Positions 43,995 through 54,139 of a stretch of DNA of 64,000 bases are shown piece by piece. The position numbers were made by a program, and so were the translations under genes. The notes beneath the pieces were generated by a model. That model saw nothing but the letters and a program-made list of their open reading frames with translations. It ran no database searches and was not told where the DNA came from. This DNA comes from an uncultured Lachnospiraceae bacterium (GTDB lineage: Bacteria > Bacillota > Clostridia > Lachnospirales > Lachnospiraceae), in the NCBI GenBank assembly GCA_900548905.1, contig URMK01000029.1, positions 13,156 through 77,155 of the forward strand, read 5' to 3'. Position 1 is the stretch's first letter; every line of letters starts with the position of its first letter.

Positions 43995-45761
43995 ATGAGA
44001 AAAACGAAATTATGGAAGAAAACAACGGCAGTTCTTGTATGTACGGCAATGCTGGCAGGCCTGGGCGCCTGTTCGAAGGAAACGGAAACCGGCGGTGCCG
44101 GGACGGCAGCGCAGGCAGAGAGTGCCAAAGCCGGAGAAGAAGCGGGTGAAGGGGAGGAAGTTATTACACTCACGGTTATGGGAGAGGTGGGAAATGACTG
44201 CATTTCCACCGATGATGCTATCGGACGTAAAATCAAAGAAGAACTGGGAATCGTGCTGGAATGTACCATGGTAACCAATGATAAGCTGAAGGTGATGGCG
44301 GCAGGCGGGGATCTGCCGGATATTATAGAACTTCATGAAGCGCCTACCATGGCAAAGAGCCTGATTGACGCCGGAGCTTTGTATCCCATGGACACCTGGC
44401 TGGAAAATAACGGGGAAAATATAAAAACCAAGCTCCCGGACGGCCTGAAATGGTCAAAGGATGTCCTTGGCGGCGGCCAGACCTATGTCCTTCCTGTTGC
44501 CATAGAAGTGACTGATAAGGAAAATCCCAAGAAAAACGGATTTGTAGGTTTCTTTACAAGATGGGATTACTATAAGGAGCTTGGCTGCCCGGAAATCGCT
44601 TCGGAGGATGATTATCTGAATGTGCTGAAGCAGATGGTGGATGCCCATCCGGAAACGGAGGACGGAAAGAAGGTTTACGCCTTGTCGGGATGGACGGACT
44701 GGGGCCTTTGGCCTTATAAAATTTCCTATCCGTTCAGCTTCGGTTATGAAAACCTGGATAACAACCAGCTGTTCAGCCATGTAACCGGTGAACTGGAGGA
44801 TATGTTTACAAAGGAGGACGGCATTTTCTGGAAGAGCCTGGCTTTCTTTAACAAAGCCTACCGTATGGGAATCATGGATCCCGAAGCCTTTACCATGAAA
44901 AATGCGCAGTACCATTCCAAGGTCGCCAATGGTGAGGTGCTGGTAGCTGCTGCGAACTGGGATACGCCGGATCTGGCAATATGCGGCGAAAATGCAGGAA
45001 TGTATGTACTGCCCGGAGCATTCCCTTATATTGCAGGTATCTATCCTCTGGAAAGCAGACTGGGCTATACAACCACGAATGCTATCTGCATCAGCGCCAA
45101 CTGTAAATATCCGGAAAAAGCCATGGAACTGCTGGAATACCTGAACTCCGATGAAGGATCCAGATTGGTACGCACAGGGATACAGGGGGAAGACTGGGAT
45201 GTTGTGGACGGGAAACCGGAACTGACAGGAAAGCGTCTCGACAACTTTATTAGCAACAATACAAAAGAAAAAGATTATGCGGAAAAAACAAGCCCCCAGG
45301 GAATCGGGAAATATGCCTGGATGTGTTCCACCCAGGCTATCAATCCCGCGGCGGACGGATATCCCTATGATTTGACGAACGCAAAGGAATATACCATGCT
45401 TAGCGTATCGGCTGCAGATAAAGATTTTTCAGATTACTATAGCGCAGGTAAAGCACAGTATCCCGGAGAAGCCTATGTACAGCTGGTAGAGGACGGGAAG
45501 ATGAAAGCGCTGGATACCAATCGGATAACCGGAAAGCTGATGGAGCCTGTATCGGATGAAGCGGTCAAGATTTTCTCTAAGGCGGATGAATATTTCCAGG
45601 CCAATATTGCCAAAATCATAACCTGCGAGGATGAGGCGGCCTTTGAAACACAAAAACAGAAAATGATCACCGATATACTGGCAATGGGATATGAAAAAGC
45701 ACTGACCCAGGTGCAGGAGCAGTTTGCAAAAGCGAAGGAAATGGGAAAACAATTTCAGTAA
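43995..45761 (+). CDS. LplA-type extracellular solute-binding lipoprotein, system 2
   Basis: A 588-residue substrate-binding lipoprotein. ATG 43995 (MRKTKLWKKTTAVL) has GGGAGG upstream. The in-frame ATG at 43938 overlaps the permease end. The lipobox is LGAC with Cys26. A short Glu/Ala/Gly-rich linker precedes a large sugar-binding body (GDLPDIIELHEAPTMAKSLIDAGALYPMDTW, TNAICISANCKYPEKAMELLEYLNSDEGSRLVRTG). It is expected on the outer face of the membrane, feeding the two permeases. The adjacent GH127-like enzyme suggests an arabinose-containing ligand. Confidence 0.92.
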   Translation: MRKTKLWKKTTAVLVCTAMLAGLGACSKETETGGAGTAAQAESAKAGEEAGEGEEVITLTVMGEVGNDCISTDDAIGRKIKEELGIVLECTMVTNDKLKVMAAGGDLPDIIELHEAPTMAKSLIDAGALYPMDTWLENNGENIKTKLPDGLKWSKDVLGGGQTYVLPVAIEVTDKENPKKNGFVGFFTRWDYYKELGCPEIASEDDYLNVLKQMVDAHPETEDGKKVYALSGWTDWGLWPYKISYPFSFGYENLDNNQLFSHVTGELEDMFTKEDGIFWKSLAFFNKAYRMGIMDPEAFTMKNAQYHSKVANGEVLVAAANWDTPDLAICGENAGMYVLPGAFPYIAGIYPLESRLGYTTTNAICISANCKYPEKAMELLEYLNSDEGSRLVRTGIQGEDWDVVDGKPELTGKRLDNFISNNTKEKDYAEKTSPQGIGKYAWMCSTQAINPAADGYPYDLTNAKEYTMLSVSAADKDFSDYYSAGKAQYPGEAYVQLVEDGKMKALDTNRITGKLMEPVSDEAVKIFSKADEYFQANIAKIITCEDEAAFETQKQKMITDILAMGYEKALTQVQEQFAKAKEMGKQFQ

Positions 45762-45812
45762 AATGGGCAAAGGAACGGATAAACAGATTTCATAAAAAGG
45801 AAGGGGGTAATT

Positions 45813-47480
45813 ATGAAAAAAAATAAGGTATTATTTGGTTCTGCGGACAGAGTAGATGCGGGCAGGACCAGACTGAAGGGCAGAATAGGGGAAATGGAGC
45901 AGAGGGTTTTACACAGGCTCCGGGGACCGGAATTCAATGAATTATTTTTGATAGCGGATCTTGATTTTAATCAAAAACGCTGGTTCACGAATTACAGCGG
46001 AGATATATCCGGACGTTTTCTGGAGGTGATGTCGCTTGCCGGAAACGGGGATAAGGGTTATCATCCGGCCCTTTCCTTTATGCTGGAAGAGATTCCGGAA
46101 AACCAGAGGGATGGGGGGCATTTCGGCATTCCGGTTGACTGGAGCCGGCCTATTGATTATGAACAGCCTATGCCGGACGGTACACAGCCTCCGGTTCCCC
46201 GGATGATGCCGATTCTGTGGGGGAGCAGCAGAATGTTTCCCGGCCTGATAGAAGCATATCTGGCCTTTCAGGATGAAGCAATGCTTGCCTGTGCCAAAAA
46301 AATGGGAGATTTTTATATCAATACAAGAGAAGAACTTGCATCACCCATCCGGGTGGAGGAATACCATGCCACAGGCACCTATGCCGCGGGTTATGCCACC
46401 TGTTATTTCCCGGGGATGGAGGGGCTGGTAAGGCTTTATGAAGTCACCGGGGAAGATCAATACCTGGATCAGGCCAGGTACATGGCAGATTTCAGAGAGA
46501 AATACGGGTTTGACCGGCTGCCCTTTGAACATACGCACGGATATCTCTGCTGCGTTTACAGCCTTTTGCTGATTTACAAAGAAAGCGGTGAAAAGCGATG
46601 GCTTTCCATGGCGGAGAAAAACTGGACGGATCTGGTGGAAGGCGGATACGTGACGCCAAGCGGCGGGCTGCTGGAAAAAGGAGTGCCCGGATTTCACCGG
46701 GATGAAGGTTGTTCCCAGGCAGACTGGCTCAGGGTTAACTTATTATTTTATGAATTGACGGGTGGGGTGAACTATCTGGATATGGCAGAACGTGTGCTTC
46801 ATAACCAGTTTCGGATCAATCAGTGTGAAACGGGCGGATTCGGCCACAGACGGGTACTCTATGATGAGTACGGAGTGGCAGGCTATGGGAAATATGAAGA
46901 AGAGGCATTGTGGTGCTGCGACTTCCACGGAGCGATGGCATTACAGAACCTGAAAAAGTATGTGGTAATGAAACAAAAAAAGAAGGACGGTTCTTATTTC
47001 ATTCCTTTTTTGTTTGATTTTGAAGCGCAGAATGAAGAGGTGTCTGTCAGCGTGGAAGAGATCGGGACATCCGGCGGTCTGAAGAGATGGCGGATTATGG
47101 GGAAGGCAGAAAATACAGGAACGGAACACCCGGTGGAAATAGCCGTCCGTATCCCGGACTGGGCCGGGCCGTCCACCCTGTATGATGAGGGAGGAACTCC
47201 GCTTCCCGTAAGGATAGAAGCAAATATGCTGTACCTGCCAATCGGGAAAGAACCTGCGGTATATCTTTGGGAAGCCTTCTGCCCTGTATACCTGGAAGAC
47301 AGATGCTTTCATAAAACACTTCCGGGACAGGAAGCGGAGAAAAAAGGCTGCATTCTGCGCCAGGGGCCTGATTTGCTGGCAGCCAGGATCGGGGAAACGC
47401 AGCCTGCGGTAGTAGGTCGGCTGGAGGATAACAGAGAGGCCGTATATATTTTCCATGTGTCCCCTTCCGCTGCTAAATGA
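45813..47480 (+). CDS. GH127-like (DUF1680) glycoside hydrolase
   Basis: A 555-residue enzyme with an (alpha/alpha)6 barrel (about 60-390) and a C-terminal beta domain. Signatures of the GH127/GH146 beta-L-arabinofuranosidase clan are present: EYHATGTYAAGYATC, DEGCSQADWLRVNLLFYELTG, YLDMAERVLHNQF and the paired Cys WCCDFHG. In characterised members a Zn-bound Cys acts as nucleophile with a conserved Glu. It has no signal peptide, so it works on imported oligosaccharides. AAGGAAGGGGG precedes the ATG. It is last in system 2 and ends overlapping, tail to tail, with the minus-strand DUF1624-like gene by 8 bases. Confidence 0.85.
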   Translation: MKKNKVLFGSADRVDAGRTRLKGRIGEMEQRVLHRLRGPEFNELFLIADLDFNQKRWFTNYSGDISGRFLEVMSLAGNGDKGYHPALSFMLEEIPENQRDGGHFGIPVDWSRPIDYEQPMPDGTQPPVPRMMPILWGSSRMFPGLIEAYLAFQDEAMLACAKKMGDFYINTREELASPIRVEEYHATGTYAAGYATCYFPGMEGLVRLYEVTGEDQYLDQARYMADFREKYGFDRLPFEHTHGYLCCVYSLLLIYKESGEKRWLSMAEKNWTDLVEGGYVTPSGGLLEKGVPGFHRDEGCSQADWLRVNLLFYELTGGVNYLDMAERVLHNQFRINQCETGGFGHRRVLYDEYGVAGYGKYEEEALWCCDFHGAMALQNLKKYVVMKQKKKDGSYFIPFLFDFEAQNEEVSVSVEEIGTSGGLKRWRIMGKAENTGTEHPVEIAVRIPDWAGPSTLYDEGGTPLPVRIEANMLYLPIGKEPAVYLWEAFCPVYLEDRCFHKTLPGQEAEKKGCILRQGPDLLAARIGETQPAVVGRLEDNREAVYIFHVSPSAAK

Positions 47481-48240
47481 CCCCAATCCAGTCGAACACG
47501 GAAAAAACCGCCATCAATACCGGCTGGTGCAGCATATAAACCGGCAGTGTATATTTCCCGAGAAGCTCCAGCGGCCTGCATTTCGGCCTGGACAGCATGG
47601 CGGTGAAAGCACCGTTTACCGCCGTCAGAAGTTTCCAGATAAAATACCCGGTAAAAAACAGGAAGAGCCAGGGAAACAAGGGGAAATAATCCGTGGAATA
47701 AAAACCATCATAAGGAAACCCGAGAACCATCATCAGCCTCCCCTGGTACAAAAAGCGGGGGAGCGCAGCCAGCCGCAGCCCCTCAAAACCAAGATAGCCG
47801 GAGGAAATTTCACGGGTGAGCAGAAAAAGAAGAAAGCTTGCCGCAAGCCCCGGGAAAGCCGGAATCCGACGCAGGACGGGCTGCAGGACGGCGGTAATGA
47901 GGGTGGCAAGGCCGAAAAAGCTTAAGATCCCCATGATAACCAGGGAATCCGGCATGACAACAGCGGTTGCCAGGGTGATGAGCAGGCCGCAGCCGCTGAG
48001 AATAAGCCCTCTTTTTACCGGACGGCGCCCCAGGCAGAAGCACATGCCGGATAAACAGATAAAGGTCCAGCAGATGCTCTGCTGCCACAGATACCCCGGT
48101 TCCTCGCGGAACCAGGGTATTTTTATATGAAACAGATAAGATAAATCATAAGCTCCGTGATAGGCGATCATGCTCAGAAGCGTCAGCCCCCTCACCAGAT
48201 CCAGAAGCGAATAACGGGTACGCACTTTTTTTGCGCTCAT
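47473..48240 (-). CDS. DUF1624 / HGSNAT-like membrane acyltransferase
   Basis: A 255-residue multi-pass membrane protein with about seven helices. It opens RYSLLDLVRGLTLLSMIAYHGAYDLSYLF, the conserved start of the DUF1624 and heparan-alpha-glucosaminide N-acetyltransferase catalytic family with its membrane His. It ends PLELLGKYTLPVYMLHQPVLM, as in related acyltransferases. It probably transfers acyl groups to an envelope glycan. Its ATG overlaps the YfhO-like stop (ATGA), so it is coupled to that gene as the third gene of the envelope operon. Confidence 0.85.
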   Translation of the reverse strand: MSAKKVRTRYSLLDLVRGLTLLSMIAYHGAYDLSYLFHIKIPWFREEPGYLWQQSICWTFICLSGMCFCLGRRPVKRGLILSGCGLLITLATAVVMPDSLVIMGILSFFGLATLITAVLQPVLRRIPAFPGLAASFLLFLLTREISSGYLGFEGLRLAALPRFLYQGRLMMVLGFPYDGFYSTDYFPLFPWLFLFFTGYFIWKLLTAVNGAFTAMLSRPKCRPLELLGKYTLPVYMLHQPVLMAVFSVFDWIGVI

Positions 48241-51011
48241 TCCGGTCCCTTTCCATTTTTCAAAGACGGTATGTCAGGCTGTGCCATAGCTTGGCCGGCC
48301 GGTGCGCCGCTGCCGGGAAGCCGCAGCCTGCGCCGTCTTTCCAACACGACAATAAGGATAAATGCGGCCAGGCTGAGCAGGCTGATAACGATTCCAAGGG
48401 CAAATCCGGTGGGGGAATAGTGCATTTCAATCGTATGCTCGCCCGGTTCCAGGGACAGGCTGATAAAGGTATCATCAAACAGCCCGGCCTGTACCTCTTC
48501 CCCGTCCACCCGTATCTTCCAGCCCGGTTCATAGGGGACGCTGAGGATCAGCTCTCCGGTCTGGCTTACATCAATATGGCCTTTGATATGTGTGGAATCA
48601 AAGGAGTCCACCGTCATGGTTTCCTGGCTCAGGATATCGATGGCCCGGGCCATAACCGTTTCGTCCAGGCGGTAGGCGGAAAGGCTTAACGAACTGCTGT
48701 CCTCGGAATGCAGAGAGATTACGTCCCCTTCGTCATGCCAGCCCAAATCACAGATATAGCGGTATTTCAGTTTGGTAAAGGATTTGGAAAGGGATTCCGA
48801 TTCCATTTTCAGGGTATCCACCTTGCCGTTGTTTACATAAGCATAATAGTGGCCGCTCTGCTCCACGGTTATGGTGGTGGCGCTGCCGTCCTCCTGGGTG
48901 CCGACACCGGCGAACAACGCTTCGTCCAGTCCCAGCGCCCGTATCATCAGGTTCTGGGTTTCCACCGGATTGCTGCCCTCGCGGTCCAGCACCTTTTCCA
49001 GAACATCGGTCTGGGTATCTTCTATATTCCCCAGAAATTCATCCAGCATCCCCCCGTTTTCCGTTTCCGTCTCGTTTGGCTGCGCGGCGGTGTCCTCTCC
49101 GTTATCCCCGGAATTTCCCAGGGAGTTGCCGGAAGAGGTATTAAACCCGGGATGATTGCTTACCATAAAGCCCAGAGGGAGAGTGTATTTGCATTCATAC
49201 AGGTAGATATCCCCTTCGCTGTCAATCATCGTATACAGGTTCGGATCCTCCTGTGAGGATTTGGAGAACATATACCGCACCGAAAGAAGGGAAGAGGTAA
49301 AGGGCGTCGCACCGTCAAAGCAGTAAAATACTTTGCTGTGGCTCATCCCCAGCTTTTCATAGAACTCCTCCACATGGCCGTTTGCCGTGGAAGAGAATAA
49401 AGAAGCCGTGGGATAGCCGATCATGGTGCCGTCATTTTTGGTCACCCGGCTGAACTTTTCAAACCGGTAAAAGTCCGGATCCTGTTCCTGGATCCGTTCC
49501 ACCAATGTCCGGTAATTGTCATGGTTTTCCAGATACTTGCTGCGGCTGGTTACGGATACGCTGGTCTGGTACATATTGACGGAGGCTTCCGTCGTCACGG
49601 CCAGCAGTGTGAGGACAGCCAGCAGCTTCAGGCTGAAATTCCTTTTCTTATAATAATAGAGGAAAATCCCGTAAAGGCATAAAAATGCGGCCGTGAGCAG
49701 GAAGGTTTCCACAGGGAAGGCTTCCTCGCTGCCAATGAGCTTTTCACACAGTAGGACAAAACCCAGGGAAAGGCAGAAGCTGATTCCCAACGCTTTGTAG
49801 GAGCACTCCCGGATGCGCAGGATCGCTTCGCAGCAGAGGGTGAGCAGCAGGAAAATGTACATAAAGGACTGTCTGCAGGGCAGGGAGTCCGGATAATTCA
49901 TGCCGTGCCATATGAAATTCAGCATATTGGTGGAAAAGCTCACCAGCATAAAAGCCAGAAGGCCGATACGCAGCGCCTTATCCCGCAGGGAAATTTTCCC
50001 GTTGGCTATATAAAGGGGGACCAGAAGGAAAACCGCCACGCCGCAGTAGATATTCGGCCAGTGATCCAACCCCGTTTCCACAGCCACGTCCATACAATGC
50101 CGTGCCAGCATATCGATGGTGGAAAAATAAAAGGTCAGCTTGGAAGGGAAATTGATATCGCTGAATTTGGTCAGATGCAGCGCCGAATACTCCGGAATGA
50201 GCAGAATGGCGGCCATTCCTCCTGCCAAAGCGGAAAATAAGGCAAAACGCAGAAAAGCCTTCCCGATATGGCGGAAGGTATGGCATTTGGTCAGCAGCAG
50301 TACCAGGAAATACAGAACCAGGAAGATGCAGACCATAATGGATATATAGTAGTTGGACAGGATGCACAGCCCTAAGCTGATGCAGTACAGCTTGTATTTT
50401 CCTTCCGTTACCAGTTTTTCCAGCCCCAGGGCTATCAGCGGGAACAGGAAAATACAGTCCAGCCACATGACATTCCAGTTGTAGGCGGCAAGATAGCCGG
50501 ACATGGCGTAAAATACGGCGAAGGGGACCACAGCTACGCTCCGGGTCTTAAAATGTCTGGTTAGATACCAGGCGAAGGTAAAACCGCAGAAGCCGATTTT
50601 CAGGAGGACCAGATAGGACATGAATTCTATCAGGTACTGATCCGGAAACAGTACAACAAGCCAGTTGAACGGGCTTGCCATATAATAGGCATACAGCGCC
50701 AGGAAATTGGTTCCCACCCCCACATTCCAGGAATAACCCAGGCTTTCATTGTTCCGCAGCTTGCTCAGCATCTCCGAAAGAAAGGGGACATATTGATGGT
50801 ACATGTCGGAATGCATAAAGCTTTCGTCACCGAAAGGGAAAATACCGTTAATGATGAAAATAGTGAGCATGATCAGAAACGGAATGGCGAAGGAAAGCAG
50901 GCAGACCCAGTTACTGCGGATACGGGAACGCAAGGAAGTCCGGACAGTAGCAGGATGGGATTCGTTTTTCCGGGCCTGCCGGCCCGCCGTAATGTTTTGC
51001 ACTAATTTCAT
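48237..51011 (-). CDS. YfhO-family membrane protein (GT-C glycosyltransferase-like)
   Basis: A protein of about 924 residues. Roughly 13 membrane helices occupy 40-500, with the DSFMHSDMYHQYVPFL loop after the first helix that holds the conserved acidic residues of GT-C-type enzymes. A large extracellular region follows (500-880) with a low-complexity Asn/Glu/Thr stretch, and a last helix lies near 890-910. YfhO proteins are thought to attach sugars to lipoteichoic acid or other envelope polymers using a lipid-linked donor. ATG 51011 follows CGGAGG at a long spacing of about 12. An ATG at 51035 has no site. It lies between LtaS-like and DUF1624-like genes. Confidence 0.85.
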   Translation of the reverse strand: MKLVQNITAGRQARKNESHPATVRTSLRSRIRSNWVCLLSFAIPFLIMLTIFIINGIFPFGDESFMHSDMYHQYVPFLSEMLSKLRNNESLGYSWNVGVGTNFLALYAYYMASPFNWLVVLFPDQYLIEFMSYLVLLKIGFCGFTFAWYLTRHFKTRSVAVVPFAVFYAMSGYLAAYNWNVMWLDCIFLFPLIALGLEKLVTEGKYKLYCISLGLCILSNYYISIMVCIFLVLYFLVLLLTKCHTFRHIGKAFLRFALFSALAGGMAAILLIPEYSALHLTKFSDINFPSKLTFYFSTIDMLARHCMDVAVETGLDHWPNIYCGVAVFLLVPLYIANGKISLRDKALRIGLLAFMLVSFSTNMLNFIWHGMNYPDSLPCRQSFMYIFLLLTLCCEAILRIRECSYKALGISFCLSLGFVLLCEKLIGSEEAFPVETFLLTAAFLCLYGIFLYYYKKRNFSLKLLAVLTLLAVTTEASVNMYQTSVSVTSRSKYLENHDNYRTLVERIQEQDPDFYRFEKFSRVTKNDGTMIGYPTASLFSSTANGHVEEFYEKLGMSHSKVFYCFDGATPFTSSLLSVRYMFSKSSQEDPNLYTMIDSEGDIYLYECKYTLPLGFMVSNHPGFNTSSGNSLGNSGDNGEDTAAQPNETETENGGMLDEFLGNIEDTQTDVLEKVLDREGSNPVETQNLMIRALGLDEALFAGVGTQEDGSATTITVEQSGHYYAYVNNGKVDTLKMESESLSKSFTKLKYRYICDLGWHDEGDVISLHSEDSSSLSLSAYRLDETVMARAIDILSQETMTVDSFDSTHIKGHIDVSQTGELILSVPYEPGWKIRVDGEEVQAGLFDDTFISLSLEPGEHTIEMHYSPTGFALGIVISLLSLAAFILIVVLERRRRLRLPGSGAPAGQAMAQPDIPSLKNGKGPE

Positions 51012-51079
51012 TTTGTTGTTATACCTCCGGGGCATTGTTTGTGTGTGGCCGGTCCGTGTCCCCCGTTTGGGCGTGACCG

Positions 51080-52858
51080 TTATTTACGCGTGCTGGAATC
51101 GAACAGCTGATAATACTGGTAGCCTTTATATTGCGACAGCAGGCTTTCCTGATCCTCCGCGTTGGTAAAGGTGCCGTCCTGAAGCTCCACATGGTTTGCG
51201 GATAGGACGGGAACCTCCTGGGAGAAAGCGGCAAGATAGCTGAAGTACGCAGGCATGGGAAGGCCCGCAGCTTCCAGGGTTTTTGTGCCGAGGTAGTTGG
51301 CGCTGGTTTCCACATCCTGTTCCTCATCGATTTCATAGTTGGCCCAGATAATGAAGGGCACCTTGTAACGGCGTGATACTTCTTCCTCCGTCAGGGTGGA
51401 ATTACGCTTGCCGTTAAGCTTCCAGACCGGTTCCACCACGGAATTGGTCGGCTGGTGATCTCCGAAAAAGACGATGATGGTATCCTCGTCCTGGCCTTCA
51501 AAATAGGCGACGAGATCCCGCAGCGCTTCGTCGGAAAGCTTCATCAGGGACAGGTAATTATTGAGGGCGGCGGAATCGGTCCCTTCCACCTTGATATCCG
51601 GCTGGAAATTGGCAAAGCTTTCCGTATAAGAGGAATGATTCTGCATGGTAACATTAAACAAAAAAAGCGGCTGTCCCTCTTCTTTCTGCTCATAGCTTTC
51701 TATGATCTTATCGTAGTCCGATTTATCGCTGACATAGTCCCTCACAAGGACCGGATTTTTGTAGTCCGGAAGGAAATAGGCTTCCTGGAAGCCCAGGAAA
51801 GGATAGACCTTATCCCTGTCCCAGCCGGTGGCTTTATACGGATGCATGGCTACGGTTTTGTAACCGAGGGAAGCCAGATGGGAAGCCATGGAGGGCGTTT
51901 CCCCGGTAATATACTGCTGATAGGGAATGCTGCCCGCCGGAAGAAAGGCCATGGTATTTCCGGTGAGATATTCAAACTCTGTATTTGCAGTATTTCCGCC
52001 GAGGACCGAAACATTCAGCCAGCCGGATATGGTATTATCAGCGCCGTCCATCAGGCTGTGCGTGAAGGGCATGTAGTCCTCATTCGTCTGAAAGTCCGCC
52101 AGCACAGACGGGTCGGAGAACGCTTCGTTCATGATTACAATAATATTGGGTGTGTTTTCGGGTGTTTCTTCCGGCGCGGCGTAAGCCTCAAGCTCTTCCT
52201 TTGCAGTGTCCGCATTATAACCCGCGGGCTTGTCGACGGAAATATAGCGCAGCTCCATGACAAAAGCCAGGGCGGTGCCGTTTTTAAAGCTGATCGTAGT
52301 GGGAGTGAACAGCTTGTCATACAAACGGAGCTTCTGCTGTACGATTTCGTCGGAATGGAACATGGCGCCGAAAGCAACCAGCATACCGCAGATAACGGCG
52401 GCGGTGGGTATACGGAATTTCCAGGTGCCCTTTTTCAGCGTAAAGCGGCAGAAAAATTCCAGAAGCAGAAGCACGAGGAAACCGATCACCACCAGCAGCG
52501 CCTGTTTATCCAGGGAATATTCGTAATTGTCCGCCACGCTTGCGGCAGTGCGGATGGAAAAAAGATCCCAGGGCTGGATGGGTACGGAACGGAAATTCAG
52601 AACAAAATAATTCACAAGCCCATACAGGAAGAAAAAAAGCGTCTCCGCCATAAGCGCCACATGCAGCCTGCCGATTGCGGCAAACAGCAGCAGGGCGATA
52701 AGTTCAAACATGATGATGTTCAAAACCTGGGGAGTTGCCTTCATGGTTTTCCAGGGATTATGGGTAAACCACTCCAGAAGATAAAAAGTTACAACCGGAT
52801 ACAGCAGCATCAAAAGAAGGTTCAGCCTGCTGTCCTTTATTTTTTTAAGAAATTTCAT
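51080..52858 (-). CDS. LtaS-like sulfatase-family phosphoglycerol transferase
   Basis: A 592-residue membrane enzyme. Five N-terminal helices (about 12-180) are followed by an extracellular sulfatase-fold domain: PNIIVIMNEAFSDPSVL with the metal ligand Glu, then GNTANTEFEYLTGNTMAFLP containing the likely catalytic Thr, HPYKATGWDRDKVYPFLGF, and VFFGDHQPT with the C-terminal Asp-His ligands. LtaS and relatives polymerise or transfer glycerol phosphate from phosphatidylglycerol. CGAGG lies before the ATG. First gene of the minus-strand envelope operon, with YfhO and DUF1624 downstream, so the product is probably a decorated lipoteichoic-type polymer. Confidence 0.9.
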   Translation of the reverse strand: MKFLKKIKDSRLNLLLMLLYPVVTFYLLEWFTHNPWKTMKATPQVLNIIMFELIALLLFAAIGRLHVALMAETLFFFLYGLVNYFVLNFRSVPIQPWDLFSIRTAASVADNYEYSLDKQALLVVIGFLVLLLLEFFCRFTLKKGTWKFRIPTAAVICGMLVAFGAMFHSDEIVQQKLRLYDKLFTPTTISFKNGTALAFVMELRYISVDKPAGYNADTAKEELEAYAAPEETPENTPNIIVIMNEAFSDPSVLADFQTNEDYMPFTHSLMDGADNTISGWLNVSVLGGNTANTEFEYLTGNTMAFLPAGSIPYQQYITGETPSMASHLASLGYKTVAMHPYKATGWDRDKVYPFLGFQEAYFLPDYKNPVLVRDYVSDKSDYDKIIESYEQKEEGQPLFLFNVTMQNHSSYTESFANFQPDIKVEGTDSAALNNYLSLMKLSDEALRDLVAYFEGQDEDTIIVFFGDHQPTNSVVEPVWKLNGKRNSTLTEEEVSRRYKVPFIIWANYEIDEEQDVETSANYLGTKTLEAAGLPMPAYFSYLAAFSQEVPVLSANHVELQDGTFTNAEDQESLLSQYKGYQYYQLFDSSTRK

Positions 52859-53091
52859 GTTACACCTCGTTGTCCTTTCCGCAGGACGTAAATTGATATA
52901 TAATAAAAAGCACTTTCCCCCATATTCTTGTTACATTCTAGTCAGACCGGTGAAAACTGTCAAGAGAAGCGGGGAATAATTCATAAAATGAAAAGAAAAT
53001 TATAAAAAAACACATAGAAACAAACGGATATAAGTTCTGTGTGCCCGTGTGCGGGCTGCAGAACAGCCGGCAAAAGATTGGAGTGTGTATC

Positions 53092-53952
53092 ATGCGGATG
53101 GATAAGGAGATACTAAGACGGACGCAGGCCCAGTTCCTGATGGACTGTGCGCTTTCCCCGGACTGTGCCGGAACGGGGCAGAGCTATTTGATCGGGAGGA
53201 AACCGGAAATGCCGGAGCAGGATTTTATGACGGATATTTCCTACGGCTATCTGATGCGGGACTATATGGAGGCGTACCGGGAAAAGGCTTTCGCCGGAAA
53301 AGACTACGGAATTGTTTCCCGGGCACGGGTATACCAGGGGATGGATTTATTTTTCCGGGCCATTTTATTTTGCGGGAAGGGATATCTTCTGGCAGACGAC
53401 GCCATATACGACTGGTGCTGCCGGGAATACCGGGAGGGCGGAATCCGGCCGGAATGGTTCTGCCGGTTTTCCAATTTGCGCCGGCTGGATCAGCAGCTGG
53501 GACGTTACCGGCGTCGTATTGCGGATACCCATATTTATTTTCTGCCGGGAGGGGAGGAGGAGGCTCCGCTCACCCCTTCGGTTGAGGTGCGCTGGTTCGA
53601 ACAGGACGAGATCGCCGGCTGGAAGGAAGGAACGGCGTTCCGCCATGCGATTTGCGGTTCGGAGCTGATGCCGGATAAAATCGCCGCGGCAGCGGTACTG
53701 GACGGCAAAACCGTTGCGGTGGCCGGAGCCAGTGAGGACAGCCCGCTGCTGTGGCAGATAGGGATTGATGTGCTTCCCTCCTGCGAGGGGATGGGACTGG
53801 CTTCCGGTTTGGTTTCCCTTTTAAAAAAGGAAATCCTGCGGCGGGGGAAAATCCCTTTTTACGGAACCAGCGAATCCCACGGAGTATCCAGGAATGTGGC
53901 CGTCCGTGCCGGGTTTCTCCCCGCCTGGGCGGAGGTATATGTACAGAAGTAA
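53092..53952 (+). CDS. GNAT-fold acetyltransferase-like protein
   Basis: A protein of about 286 residues. The N-terminal half (RRTQAQFLMDCALSPDC, then YGIVSRARVYQGMDLFFRAILF) is of unknown fold. The C-terminal 90 residues look like a GNAT domain (IGIDVLPSCEGMGLASGLVSLLKKEILRRG, then SESHGVSRNVAVRAGFLPAWAEVYV). ATG 53092 follows GGAG. ATG 53098 is also possible. An upstream start at 53041 lacks a site. The arrangement resembles Clostridial GNAT proteins with an unknown N-terminal domain. It stands alone and the substrate is not known. Confidence 0.75.
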   Translation: MRMDKEILRRTQAQFLMDCALSPDCAGTGQSYLIGRKPEMPEQDFMTDISYGYLMRDYMEAYREKAFAGKDYGIVSRARVYQGMDLFFRAILFCGKGYLLADDAIYDWCCREYREGGIRPEWFCRFSNLRRLDQQLGRYRRRIADTHIYFLPGGEEEAPLTPSVEVRWFEQDEIAGWKEGTAFRHAICGSELMPDKIAAAAVLDGKTVAVAGASEDSPLLWQIGIDVLPSCEGMGLASGLVSLLKKEILRRGKIPFYGTSESHGVSRNVAVRAGFLPAWAEVYVQK

Positions 53953-54026
53953 CTATTAACAGAACAGGCGTAACCCTGTAGCTTTTTCACAACAGAGGAA
54001 GTGTGGCTTGGAGATTTAAGAAAATC

Positions 54027-54055
54027 TTTACTGTGCCGTCAGTCGTAAATATGAT
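54027..54055 (+). promoter_or_regulatory. Predicted promoter of the MORN-GltB-like pair
   Basis: TTTACT (54027-54032) and TATGAT (54050-54055), 17 bases apart, about 85 bases before the MORN-repeat protein ATG. Confidence 0.45.
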
Positions 54056-54139
54056 AAAATAAGGGTAACGCTTTGGACTGGTCTGTACAGTTGCGAAGCG
54101 TTGCAGACAGAGACAGCATAAAGGCAGGAGAACAGGTGA

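Noticed and set aside
51455..52891. A 478-codon open frame antisense to the LtaS-like gene
   Set aside because: No recognisable protein features, while the minus-strand enzyme is convincing.
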